Positions 41,454-49,877 of a stretch of DNA of 64,000 nucleotides are shown here, piece after piece. The notes beneath the pieces were generated by a model that saw only the letters and a program-made list of their open reading frames with translations, searched no databases and was not told where the DNA came from. The translations under genes and the position numbers were made by a program. The stretch is taken from the NCBI GenBank assembly GCA_963843805.1, contig CAWJLY010000011.1, positions 1 to 64,000 on the forward strand, in the 5' to 3' direction. How positions within the stretch are numbered: the stretch's first letter is position 1; every line of letters begins with the position of its first letter. The DNA is from Ideonella_A sp963843805. Lineage in GTDB: Bacteria; Pseudomonadota; Gammaproteobacteria; Burkholderiales; Burkholderiaceae_C.

Positions 41454-41697
41454 CGGCCCGACGCCAACTGAGCAGGATACCGACCGCTAGCCTCAGCAAT
41501 GCCGGCTGTGTTCCCTGCCGACGCAAACGTCCCCAATGCGCAGCGAGTGCCGAAGCGAGGCCAGGTCGCGCACGGTCTCAAGCGATCCATTGGATGCGCT
41601 TGGCGTCGCGCCAGCATGATCGAATCGTTGAGAATCGGAGGGTTTCAGAGAATGAGTTTCTCAACGGGCTGCATCGCGAATTTCGGACCCAAGGCCA

Positions 41698-42625
41698 ATG
41701 GAACTGCGGCAGTTGCGATATCTGGTGCGGGTGCTCGAGCTGGGCAGTCTCGGCCGTGCGGCGGCGGACCTCGGCGTGGTCACCTCGACACTCAGCCAGC
41801 AGATCAGTCGGCTGGAAAGCGAACTCAGTACCCGGTTGCTGCAGCGCGGTCCGCAGGGTGTGGTGCCAACCGATGCCGGTCTGGCATTCTGGCGCCAGGC
41901 GCAGTTGGCGCTGCGCCATGCCGACGAGGCGCGTGCGCGCGGCGCAACAGGGCCGCTTGTCGGGAACCGTCAGTGTCGGCCTTGCGCCGACCACCGCCGC
42001 CGTGCTGGCAGCGCCATTCATGGCGGCGATGCGCGCGCGTTATCCGCAGATTCATCTGCACCTCGTCGAGAGCTTGTCGGGGTATCTGGGCGACATGTTG
42101 AGATCGCGCCAGCTCGATCTCGCGGTGCTGTTCGTTGCCGAGGCTGCAACCGGTCTCAATGCCAAGCCCTTGCTCGACGAACACCTGTTCGTCATCGGCG
42201 CGACCGGCTTTCCCGGCATGCCCAAAGGCAGGCAGACCAGGCTGGCAAGGCTGGGCCAATTGCCCTTGCTCATGCCCAGTGCGCCACATGGCCTGCGCGT
42301 CATCGTCGATGCGGCGTTTGCCCGAGCGGATTGCCAACCGCGTGTGATCGCGGATATCGATGGGCTGGCGATCCTGATGGAGCAGGTGCGTGCGGGCGTG
42401 GCGGCAACCATACAGCCGGGCGCCGCCGTATCGCGCCGAGGTGACGCCGGCTTGCGGCTGATCCGGGTGGTCGATGCCGGAGCAAGGCGACGCAATGTGC
42501 TGGCCAGCTTGACTGACGACGAGCTGTCTCCGGCGGCTCTGGCAGCCCGCATCGTGCTGGTCCAGGTGGTCCGTCAACTGGTCATCGACAAGGAATGGAT
42601 AGGCGCCACCCTTCACGAATCGTGA
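41698..42625 (+). CDS. LysR-family regulator next to tcuAB (one frameshift)
   Basis: The winged-helix N-terminus MELRQLRYLVRVLELGSLGR is followed by the recognition helix region TSTLSQQISRLESELSTRLL. After one extra base at about 41,940, in a GCGCGCGGCG run, the effector domain continues (GTVSVGLAPTTAAVLAAPFM, LHLVESLSGYLGDMLRSRQL, DLAVLFVAEA). It stops at 42,625; the total is about 309 residues. It lies 58 bp upstream of tcuA in the same direction. In Salmonella the tricarballylate operon is controlled by the LysR protein TcuR, so a TcuR-like role is reasonable but not proved. The upstream region is cut by the mobile-element arm. Confidence 0.85.
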
Positions 42626-42683
42626 ACAGGCCTTGCCTTGCCAGGCCTACCGGAGTTGATCCGGCCCGCCTACAGTGCGCGCC

Positions 42684-44114
42684 ATGCAGCAGAACACGCG
42701 AACAAGGTCGACGGTCGATGTATTGGTCATCGGCGGTGGCAACGCCGCACTTTGCGCCGCATTGATGGCGCGCGAGGCGGGCGCTTCGGTGCTGCTGCTG
42801 GAGGCATCGCCGCGCGAATGGCGCGGTGGCAATTCGCAACATACGCGCAACCTGCGCTGCAAACACGATGCGCCGCAGGACGTGCTGGTCGACGCCTATC
42901 CTGAAGAGGAATACTGGCAGGATCTGCTGAAGGTGACCGGTGGCGCGACCAACGAAGCACTGGCCCGGCTGGTGATCCGCCAATCCGCCACCTGCAGGCC
43001 GTGGATGGTGCGCCACGGCGTGCGCTTCCAGCCTTCGCTGTCGGGTGCGCTGCACACCGCGCGGACCAACGCGTTTTTCATGGGTGGCGGCAAGGCGCTG
43101 GTCAATGCCTACTACCGCAGTGCCGAAAATCTCGGCGTATCGGTTCGCTACGACTCGCCGGTCGATCGGCTCGAACTTCGCGACGGCCGCTTCGTTGCCG
43201 CGTTCGTCGGTGCCGAGCGCATCGAGGCGCGCAGTTGCGTGCTGGCCGCCGGCGGCTTCGAATCGAACCGCGAATGGCTGCGCGAGGCCTGGGGCGTCAA
43301 CGAGCGTGGCGAATACCCGGCCGACAACTTCCTGATCCGCGGCACGCGGTTCAACACCGGCACGCTGCTGCGCTTCATGCTCGATGCCGGCGCCGACCGC
43401 ATCGGCGACGCGACGCAGGCGCACATGGTCGCAATCGATGCGCGCGCGCCCTTGTACGACGGCGGCATCTGCACCCGGATCGATTGCGTCTCGCTGGGTG
43501 TCGTGGTCAACCGTGATGCCGCGCGGTTCTACGACGAAGGCGAGGATTTCTGGCCCAAGCGGTATGCGATCTGGGGTCGACTGGTCGCCCAGCAACCCGG
43601 GCAGATCGCCTGGTCGATCATCGATTCGAAGGCGATCGGCCGCTTCATGCCGCCGGTGTTCGCCGGGACTCGAGCCGCCACGCTGCCGGCGTTGGCCGAA
43701 CAGCTCGGCCTCGACCCGACAACCTTCATGGCAACGCTCGACCGCTACAACGCCGCCTGTCGTGGCGGCCCTTTCGATCACACCGCGCTCGACGATTGCC
43801 ACACCGAAGGCCTGGCGCCGGCCAAGAGCCATTGGGCGCGGCCGATCGACAGGCCGCCGTTCTACGCCTATCCGCTGCGGCCGGGCGTGACCTTCACCTA
43901 CCTCGGCCTGAAGGTCGACGAGCATGCTGCGGTGCACTTCGGCGGCGAGCCCAGTGACAACCTGTTCGTTGCCGGTGAAATGATGGCCGGCAACGTGCTC
44001 GGCAAGGGTTACACCGCCGGCGTCGGCATGTCGATCGGCACCGCCTTCGGCCGCATTGCCGGAACGCAAGCGGCTGCGGCTGCAATGAAGGAGGCCGCAC
44101 ATGCAGTCGCTTGA
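42684..44114 (+). CDS. tcuA: FAD-dependent tricarballylate dehydrogenase
   Basis: TcuA oxidises tricarballylate to cis-aconitate with FAD, in the fumarate reductase flavoprotein superfamily. The N-terminal dinucleotide fold reads VLVIGGGNAALCAALMAREA, followed by HTRNLRCKHD. The FAD domain closes with NLFVAGEMMAGNVLGKGYTA and GVGMSIGTAFGRIAG. Substrate-domain text such as ARTNAFFMGGGKALVNAYYR and RPPFYAYPLRPGVTFTYLGL is characteristic of TcuA. The gene is intact, 476 residues from the ATG (a GTG 9 bp upstream is also in frame). It overlaps tcuB by 14 bp. Confidence 0.9.
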   Translation: MQQNTRTRSTVDVLVIGGGNAALCAALMAREAGASVLLLEASPREWRGGNSQHTRNLRCKHDAPQDVLVDAYPEEEYWQDLLKVTGGATNEALARLVIRQSATCRPWMVRHGVRFQPSLSGALHTARTNAFFMGGGKALVNAYYRSAENLGVSVRYDSPVDRLELRDGRFVAAFVGAERIEARSCVLAAGGFESNREWLREAWGVNERGEYPADNFLIRGTRFNTGTLLRFMLDAGADRIGDATQAHMVAIDARAPLYDGGICTRIDCVSLGVVVNRDAARFYDEGEDFWPKRYAIWGRLVAQQPGQIAWSIIDSKAIGRFMPPVFAGTRAATLPALAEQLGLDPTTFMATLDRYNAACRGGPFDHTALDDCHTEGLAPAKSHWARPIDRPPFYAYPLRPGVTFTYLGLKVDEHAAVHFGGEPSDNLFVAGEMMAGNVLGKGYTAGVGMSIGTAFGRIAGTQAAAAAMKEAAHAVA

Positions 44115-45279
44115 AGCCTTGACCCGGGAAGCCAGCGAACTCGGCGGCGGCACCGGCCGCGTGATTCCGATCCGCAGCCTGACCGGCGACGAGACCGAGG
44201 TCGGCCGGCAGATGCAGATCTGCAATGCCTGTCGCTATTGCGAAGGCTTCTGTGCCGTCTTTCCGGCGATGACCAGACGGCTCGAATTCGGCAAGGCCGA
44301 CATCCATTACCTTGCCAACCTGTGCCACAACTGCGGTGCCTGCCTGCACGCCTGTCAGTACGCGCCGCCCCACGAATTTGCCGTCAACGTGCCGCAGGCG
44401 ATGGCCAAGGTCAGGCTGCAGACCTATTCGGACTACGCCTGGCCGCCCGCGCTCGGTGCGCTGTATCAGCGCAATGGCCTGACGCTGTCGCTGGCGCTGG
44501 TCGGCGGGCTCGCGCTGTTCCTGATGCTGGCGGTCGCGATGCAGGGTTCATTGCTGACGGTGCCGCTCGACGGCAACTTCTATGCATTGTTTCCGCACAA
44601 TCTGATGGTCAGCCTGTTCGCGCCGATCTTCCTGTTCGCGACCCTTGCGCTGGCGATCGGCGTGCGCCGCTTCTGGCGCGATGAAGATCCCGGCACCGCG
44701 TCGTCGCCCGCGATCGGTGAAGCCGCGCACGATGTGCTGCGCCTCAGATACTTGGGCGGCGGTCACGGCGACGGCTGCAACAACGAAGACGATGCGTTTA
44801 CGCTGTCCCGCAGGCGGATGCACCACCTGACCTTCTACGGCTTCGCACTGTGCTTCGCGGCAACCAGTGTCGCCACGATCTACCACTACCTGTTCGGCTG
44901 GGAAGCGCCCTACGGCTTCACCACGCTGCCGAAACTGCTCGGCATCTCAGGCGGCATCTCGCTGGCGGTCGGCACGGCCGGCCTGTTCTGGCTCAACCTG
45001 CGGCGCCATCCCTTGCAGCAGGACCAGCGGCAGCGCCCGATGGACCGTGGCTTCATCGCCCTGCTGTTCCTGACCGCGACGACAGGTCTTCTTCTGATGT
45101 CGTTTCGACACACGCAAGCGCTGGCGCTGCTGCTGTGCATTCACCTCGGGGCGGTGATGGCGCTGTTCGCGACCATGCCCTACGGCAAGTTCGCCCACGG
45201 CATCTACCGTGGCGCCGCCCTGCTGAAATACGCCATCGAGCGTCGCCAGCCCGACAAGCTGGGAATCGGTGCGGAGTGA
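44101..45279 (+). CDS. tcuB: TcuB/CitB iron-sulfur membrane protein (reoxidises TcuA)
   Basis: TcuB takes electrons from reduced TcuA and feeds them to the quinone pool. Two 4Fe-4S motifs lie in the N-terminal 90 residues (CNACRYCEGFCAVFP and CHNCGACLHACQYAPP). Six or so membrane helices follow (LALVGGLALFLMLAVAM, MVSLFAPIFLFATLALAIGV, ALLFLTATTGLLLMSFRHTQ), with His residues suited to haem b. The 392-residue length matches TcuB. It is translationally coupled to tcuA. No tcuC-type transporter follows; the gene ends before repeat R1. Confidence 0.9.
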   Translation: MQSLEALTREASELGGGTGRVIPIRSLTGDETEVGRQMQICNACRYCEGFCAVFPAMTRRLEFGKADIHYLANLCHNCGACLHACQYAPPHEFAVNVPQAMAKVRLQTYSDYAWPPALGALYQRNGLTLSLALVGGLALFLMLAVAMQGSLLTVPLDGNFYALFPHNLMVSLFAPIFLFATLALAIGVRRFWRDEDPGTASSPAIGEAAHDVLRLRYLGGGHGDGCNNEDDAFTLSRRRMHHLTFYGFALCFAATSVATIYHYLFGWEAPYGFTTLPKLLGISGGISLAVGTAGLFWLNLRRHPLQQDQRQRPMDRGFIALLFLTATTGLLLMSFRHTQALALLLCIHLGAVMALFATMPYGKFAHGIYRGAALLKYAIERRQPDKLGIGAE

Positions 45280-45420
45280 ATCGAAGGCCGCCGGGAAGGG
45301 CGCGCTGCCGGCGGTGATTCCTGGGGGTTTCTTCAAGTCGGCGTCGGGCTCGTTACGGACATTGCGAACGAACGCTTGAGAGGTGTCGAATTCATCATTG
45401 CATTCGAGCGCTCGAGCAAG

Positions 45421-45545
45421 GCCGAGGCCGGCGGGTGGCCGGATGCCTTCATGTCCCCCGGGCCGGTTCACCACCGAGCGCTGCGGTCGCCTTGTTTCGG
45501 CCCTCCTCCTTTACTTACGGCATCCGGCCACCCACCGTCCTCGGC
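45421..45545 (-). repeat. Variable-stem palindromic repeat, copy R1
   Basis: 27-bp inverted arms (45,421-45,447 and 45,519-45,545; two mismatches) enclose a core. On the minus strand the core begins with AAGTAAAGGAGGAGGGCCG and ends with CCGGCCCGGGGGACATGA. The stem sequence (based on GGGTGGCCGGATGCC) is unlike that of the other copies, while the core boxes are shared. It lies 142 bp after tcuB, in a 657-bp stretch (45,280-45,936) without a gene that also holds R2 and operator A. Confidence 0.85.
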
Positions 45546-45603
45546 CCGAATGACTCGCTGACCTTCAAAAGGGCGGTCTTGGGCGCATGCGACGGTGGAG
45601 CTT

Positions 45604-45708
45604 GAGCGCCGGGGTGGGCTGCCCTGTTCTGCGGAGGTAAAGGAGGAGGAGGGCCGTCAGGCCCGACGGGGGACACGCAGCAGAACAGGGCAGCCCGCCC
45701 CGGTGCTC
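45604..45708 (+). repeat. Variable-stem palindromic repeat, copy R2
   Basis: 29-bp arms (45,604-45,632 and 45,680-45,708; two mismatches; GGGCTGCCCTGTTCTGC type) enclose a short core, with TAAAGGAGGAGGAGGGCCG and CCCGACGGGGGACAC. It is back-to-back with R1, 58 bp away. Its core is the most diverged and shortest of the four copies. Confidence 0.83.
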
Positions 45709-45828
45709 CCGCTCAGCCGGTTGGATGGCGGCGTTGAGGCCGTCTGCGCAATGTCCGCAACGAGCCCGATTCTGACCCTGCGCTCCAGAGCATCGATTGC
45801 CGTGCCATACCAGTATATGCATCACGCA

Positions 45829-45859
45829 CATCAATCGATTCGAATCTTGCACTTCCACA
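45829..45859. promoter_or_regulatory. Operator-like site A, upstream of the hydratase operon
   Basis: The site reads ATCAATCGAT, eight bases, TGCA, then a CTTCCACA end. It aligns with sites B and C before the porin and in the LysR/prpF promoter (ATCAATCGAT-N8-TGCA-ATTCACA). It lies 78 bp before the start at 45,937. It is the least exact of the three copies. Confidence 0.6.
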
Positions 45860-45936
45860 ACAAGCCCTGGTGTCCGACACTTCGTGGCATTCAAGTTGTC
45901 TCGATATCCGAGGCGGCGGCAAGCGAGAGGGCAACG

Positions 45937-46797
45937 ATGACTCAAGATCTCGATCTGGCCGCGTGGATCGGCCGCAGCGAAACCGTCGCCGACCGAATCG
46001 GGCCCACACCGATCAAGGCGCTGAACGCCACCCTCGACCATCCCCAGGTCGATGTGCCTGAGGGCAGTGTGTTGCATCCGCTGTGGCATTGGCTGTACTT
46101 TCTGCCGCTGCATCAGCAAAGCGAAATCGGCCCCGACGGCCATGCCAAGCGGGGCGGCTTTCTGCCGCCTGTGCCACTGCCGCGCCGCATGTGGGCCGGC
46201 AGCCAGTTCGAGTTCCGCACGCCGATCCGCGTTGGTGATGCCGTCGAACGCCGATCGACGATCGACAACGTGACGACCAAGGAAGGTCGCACCGGCAAGC
46301 TGGTCTTCGTCAAGGTGCGGCACGAGTTGCGCTGCAACGGGGCGAGCGACCCGGCTCTGGTTGAATTTCACGACATCGTGTACCGCGAGGCGAAGCAGCC
46401 GACCGACGTCGAGCCGCCGCCGCAGAAGGCTGAGGCCGGCGCCGCCTGGCAGCGCACGATCGTGCCTGATGATGTGCTGCTGTTTCGTTATTCGGCGCTG
46501 ACCTTCAACGGTCACCGCATCCACTACGACCGCAAATATGTCACCGAGGTCGAGGGCTATCCCGGTCTGATCGTTCACGGCCCGCTGATTGCAACGCTGC
46601 TGATGGATCTGCTGCGCCGCCAGGCACCTGGTGCGGAGGTCGCGAGCTTCAAGTTCAAGGCGGTGCGCCCGACGTTCGACCTGCATCCCTTCCAGGTCAA
46701 CGGCCAGCCGTCCGAAGATGGCAAGAGCGTGCGACTGTGGGCACAGGACCATGATGGTTGGCTGACGATGGACGCGGTGGCCACGCTGCGCAGCTGA
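45937..46797 (+). CDS. HTD2/MaoC-type hydratase, likely itaconyl-CoA (mesaconyl-C4-CoA) hydratase
   Basis: This 286-residue protein has a two-part hotdog fold of the FAS1-like dehydratase/MaoC type. Typical text is HPLWHWLYFLPLHQQSEIGP, GGFLPPVPLPRRMWAGSQFE and FRTPIRVGDAVERRSTI, then in the second half DVLLFRYSALTFNGHRIHYD and EGYPGLIVHGPLIATLLMDL. The YSALTFNxHRIHYD and G-L-VHGPL motifs are the active-site region of itaconyl-CoA hydratase and mesaconyl-C4-CoA hydratase relatives. The frame is open much further upstream, but that part crosses repeat R2; the ATG at 45,937 has a GAGAGG ribosome-binding site. The next genes encode a CoA-transferase and a CitE-like lyase, as in itaconate degradation. 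Confidence 0.82.
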   Translation: MTQDLDLAAWIGRSETVADRIGPTPIKALNATLDHPQVDVPEGSVLHPLWHWLYFLPLHQQSEIGPDGHAKRGGFLPPVPLPRRMWAGSQFEFRTPIRVGDAVERRSTIDNVTTKEGRTGKLVFVKVRHELRCNGASDPALVEFHDIVYREAKQPTDVEPPPQKAEAGAAWQRTIVPDDVLLFRYSALTFNGHRIHYDRKYVTEVEGYPGLIVHGPLIATLLMDLLRRQAPGAEVASFKFKAVRPTFDLHPFQVNGQPSEDGKSVRLWAQDHDGWLTMDAVATLRS

Positions 46798-46852
46798 ACG
46801 CGCTGCGACATCGAGCCCACCCATCATTACAAGACACCTCGACCATCCCGTC

Positions 46853-47815
46853 ATGAAACGACTGATCACCACTGCCCTTTCCACCGCCGCCTTGCTGATT
46901 GCCTCTGGTGCCTCAGCAGCTTTTCCCGACAAGACGATCACCATCGTTGTGCCGACAGCTGCCGGCGGCGGCAACGATGCGATCGCCCGCACCATCGCCG
47001 AACGTCTCGGGCCCCTGCTCGGGAAGACCGTGATCGTCGACAACCGAGCCGGCGCCAATGGCGCGATCGCCAGCGAATATGTGATGCGTGCCAAGCCCGA
47101 CGGGCACACGCTGATGCTCGGCTATATCGCGACCCATGCGATGAATCCGGCCTTGCAGAAGCTTCGATACGATCCGCAGGCCGACTTCGAACCGGTGGGC
47201 CTGGTCGGGTATTCGCCGACACTGATGGTGGCCAATCCCGCTGTCGCGGTGAAGGATGTGCGGGACCTGATCGCCCAGCTCAAGGCCAAGCCTGACAAGT
47301 TCACCTATGCGTCGGCCGGCAATGGCACGGCGCCCCATTTCGCGGCCGAGCTGTTCAAGCTCAACGTCGGCGTCACGATGCTCGGGATTCCTTACAAGGG
47401 GTCGGCGCCGGCAATCAGCGACACCATCGGAGGTCAGACCCAATTCATGTTTCCGAGCCTGTTCACCGCGGTGCCCCATGTCAAGTCCGGCAAGCTGAGG
47501 GCGATGGCGATTGCCGGCCCCAAACGCTCGCCGTTGCTGCCCGACGTGCCGACGCTGAAGGAGGCCGGCGTAGACGGTGTCGAGGTGCAGCAGTGGTATG
47601 CATTGTTCGCGCCGGCCAAGACACCGAAGCCGGTGGTGGCGCAACTCAACAAGGCATTGAACCAGGTGCTTGCCGATCCACAGATCATCAAGCGCATCGA
47701 GGACCATGGTGCCGACGTCGAGGGGGGCACGCCGGAACAGCTCGGTGAGCTGGTGAAGACCGAGCTCGCAAAGTGGAAGCAGGTGGTGCAGCGCGCCAGG
47801 CTGGTGGCCGACTGA
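46853..47815 (+). CDS. Orphan Bug/TctC-family periplasmic receptor
   Basis: This is a tripartite tricarboxylate-type solute receptor of the Bug family, intact with 320 residues. A signal peptide (ITTALSTAALLIASGASA, cleavage after ASA) precedes FPDKTITIVVPTAAGGGNDA. The Bug signatures RAGANGAIASEYV and PYKGSAPAISDTIGGQTQFM are present. No tctA or tctB gene is adjacent, a common situation in Burkholderiales. It lies between the hydratase and CoA-transferase genes, so its ligand is probably a tri- or dicarboxylate of this pathway. It is strongly similar to the C-terminal half of the protein at 53,742. Confidence 0.87.
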   Translation: MKRLITTALSTAALLIASGASAAFPDKTITIVVPTAAGGGNDAIARTIAERLGPLLGKTVIVDNRAGANGAIASEYVMRAKPDGHTLMLGYIATHAMNPALQKLRYDPQADFEPVGLVGYSPTLMVANPAVAVKDVRDLIAQLKAKPDKFTYASAGNGTAPHFAAELFKLNVGVTMLGIPYKGSAPAISDTIGGQTQFMFPSLFTAVPHVKSGKLRAMAIAGPKRSPLLPDVPTLKEAGVDGVEVQQWYALFAPAKTPKPVVAQLNKALNQVLADPQIIKRIEDHGADVEGGTPEQLGELVKTELAKWKQVVQRARLVAD

Positions 47816-47851
47816 ACCGCTGAACATGACCGAATCATCAGAAGGCTGACC

Positions 47852-49030
47852 ATGCAACCCCTCAAAGGCGTCACCGTCGTCACCCTCGAACACGCGATCG
47901 CCGCGCCGTTCGCGACCCGCCAACTGGCCGATCTCGGCGCACGCGTCATCAAGATCGAGCGTCCGGGTACAGGCGATTTCGCGCGCGGCTACGACTCCAG
48001 AGTGAAAGGCCTGGCGTCGCACTTTGTCTGGACCAACCGCTCCAAGGAAAGTGTCACGCTCGACGTCAAGCATCCGGAGGCGGCCAAGGTGCTCGAACGC
48101 CTGGTGATCGAGAAAGCCGACGTCGTGGTGCAGAACCTGGCGCCCGGAGCAGCGGCAAGACTGGGCCTCGGCTACGAGCGCCTGTCCGAGCTGAAGCCCG
48201 GCATCATCGTCTGCGACATCTCGGGCTACGGCGCTGACGGACCTTATCGCGACAAGAAGGCCTACGATCTGCTGATCCAGAGCGAGGCCGGTTTCGTTTC
48301 GGTCACGGGCACACCCGATGAACCGAGCAAGGCCGGTCCGTCGATCGCCGACATTGCCGCCGGCATGTATGCCTATACCAATATCCTGGCCGCGTTGATG
48401 CAACGTGCGCAGACCGGCCGTGGCCAGCATATCGATGTGTCGATGCTCGAGTCGCTGGCCGAGTGGACCAGCTATCCGCTTTATTACGCCTTCGACGGCG
48501 CACCGCCGCCGCCGCGCACCGGCGCCTCACACGCGACGATTTATCCCTACGGCCCGTTCCCCACCGGCGATGGCGGAACCGTGATGATGGGCCTGCAAAA
48601 CGAGCGCGAATGGGCCAAGTTCTGCGAAGTCGTGCTGCAGCAACCGGCGCTGACCACCGATCCGCGATTTACCGGCAATGCCAAGCGCGTCGAGGCACGG
48701 GATGCGCTGCGCGCGCTGATCGTCGAGGCCTTCAGCACGCTGAGCGCACCGCAGGTCGTGGAGCGACTCGAAGCGGCGCAGATTGCCAACGCCCGGGTCA
48801 ACACCATGCACGAGGTGTGGGCCCATCCGCAGCTGAAGGCGCGCGGCCGCTGGCGCGAAGTCGGCACGCCCGCCGGGCCGATCCCGGCGATGTTGCCGCC
48901 GGGCACTTGGGACGAAGGCCCGCGAATGGACCCGGTGCCCGCGCTGGGCGAGCATACCGATGCGGTATTGCGTGAACTGGGCATCGACGCCAAGGGCATC
49001 GAAGCACTTCGTGCCGCCGAAGCCGTATGA
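47852..49030 (+). CDS. Family III CoA-transferase, likely itaconate (or mesaconate/citramalate) CoA-transferase
   Basis: This CaiB/BaiF-type CoA-transferase is intact, 392 residues. The N-terminal block MQPLKGVTVVTLEHAIAAPF and RQLADLGARVIKIERPGTGD is standard, and ARGYDSRVKGLASHFVWTNR follows. The catalytic Asp lies in KAYDLLIQSEAGFVSVTGTP. In the Pseudomonas itaconate pathway, a CoA-transferase (Ict), a hydratase (Ich) and a citramalyl-CoA lyase (Ccl) work in sequence, and all three types are contiguous here. The stop overlaps the lyase ATG by 4 bp, which supports joint function. Confidence 0.83.
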   Translation: MQPLKGVTVVTLEHAIAAPFATRQLADLGARVIKIERPGTGDFARGYDSRVKGLASHFVWTNRSKESVTLDVKHPEAAKVLERLVIEKADVVVQNLAPGAAARLGLGYERLSELKPGIIVCDISGYGADGPYRDKKAYDLLIQSEAGFVSVTGTPDEPSKAGPSIADIAAGMYAYTNILAALMQRAQTGRGQHIDVSMLESLAEWTSYPLYYAFDGAPPPPRTGASHATIYPYGPFPTGDGGTVMMGLQNEREWAKFCEVVLQQPALTTDPRFTGNAKRVEARDALRALIVEAFSTLSAPQVVERLEAAQIANARVNTMHEVWAHPQLKARGRWREVGTPAGPIPAMLPPGTWDEGPRMDPVPALGEHTDAVLRELGIDAKGIEALRAAEAV

Positions 49031-49836
49031 GCGCCCGAACCTATCTGTTCGTACCCGGCAACCGGCCGGAGCGCTTTGCCAAGGCGATCGACAGCGGTGC
49101 CGACCGGGTCGTGCTCGACCTCGAAGATGCGGTCGCCGCCGACGCCAAGGCCTATGCCCGCAACGCGATCGCCGACTGGGCTGCCACCGCGGCCGATCTT
49201 GAGCGAATCGTCGTGCGCATCAACGATGCCGAATCGGCAGCCTTTGCCGATGACTTGAGGCTGCTGCGTGACGCCGGCATCGGCTGCGCCATGTTGCCGA
49301 AGGCCGAATCGCCAGAACACATCGCGGCGGTTCGAGCGGTATTGCCCGACATGCAGGTGCTGGCTCTGATCGAAAGCGCTCGCGGCGTCGCCCATGCCGA
49401 CGCCGTCGCTGCATGCAAAGGGGTCAGTCGCCTGGTCTTCGGAACGCTGGATTTCGCGCTGGATCTCGACCTCGACATCAGTGTTCACTCCGATGCGCTG
49501 ATCCACGCCGCCAGCCGGTTGACGATTGCGTCGCGCCTGGCCGATTTGGCCTCGCCGGTTGCCGGCGTCACGCCGCAGATCGACGACGAGGAGCGGCTGC
49601 TCGCGGATCTGGCCTGGGCGCGCCGTTTCGGCTTCGGTGCCAAGTTGTGTATTCATCCCAGACAGGTTGCGGCGATCCACGCGGCGCTGGCGCCGAGCGC
49701 GCAGGAACTCGACTGGGCGCGCCGCGTGCTGGCCGCCGAGGCCGGCTCGCCGGGTGCCGCCAAGCTCGACGGCCGGATGATCGATCGACCCGTCGTCTTG
49801 CAGGCGCAGCGCACCCTGCAGCGCGCCGGCAGCTGA
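49027..49836 (+). CDS. CitE-like lyase, likely citramalyl-CoA lyase
   Basis: This HpcH/HpaI aldolase-CitE family enzyme of 269 residues would cleave a 3-hydroxy-acyl-CoA, here most likely (S)-citramalyl-CoA to pyruvate and acetyl-CoA. Family motifs are TYLFVPGNRPERFAKAIDSG, DRVVLDLEDAVAADAK with the metal-binding acids, VLALIESARGVAHADAVAA with the catalytic Glu, RLVFGTLDFALDLDLDIS, and GFGAKLCIHPRQVAAIHAAL. It overlaps the CoA-transferase gene by 4 bp. A decarboxylase candidate follows after 41 bp. Confidence 0.85.
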   Translation: MSARTYLFVPGNRPERFAKAIDSGADRVVLDLEDAVAADAKAYARNAIADWAATAADLERIVVRINDAESAAFADDLRLLRDAGIGCAMLPKAESPEHIAAVRAVLPDMQVLALIESARGVAHADAVAACKGVSRLVFGTLDFALDLDLDISVHSDALIHAASRLTIASRLADLASPVAGVTPQIDDEERLLADLAWARRFGFGAKLCIHPRQVAAIHAALAPSAQELDWARRVLAAEAGSPGAAKLDGRMIDRPVVLQAQRTLQRAGS

Positions 49837-49877
49837 CGTCACACGCCAACCCATTTCAACTCCAGCGAGAACATCCA

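Larger units (their letters stand above)
40184..41632. repeat. Right arm of the ~1.44-kb imperfect inverted repeat
   Basis: This is the mirror of 35,315-36,752. The outer end is CATGATCGAATCGTTGAG (41,615-41,632); the inner end is near 40,184, where AACTTGTCATAACTGGGG matches the complement of the left arm. It carries the same near-palindrome, a DUF3253-type gene and a cytochrome c remnant. The LysR gene starts 65 bp beyond the outer end, so its promoter may lie inside the arm. Confidence 0.9.

Noticed and set aside
45595..45936. N-terminal extension of the hydratase frame
   Set aside because: The extension is encoded across repeat R2 and operator A, has no similarity to the hydratase family, and a good ribosome-binding site precedes the ATG at 45,937.
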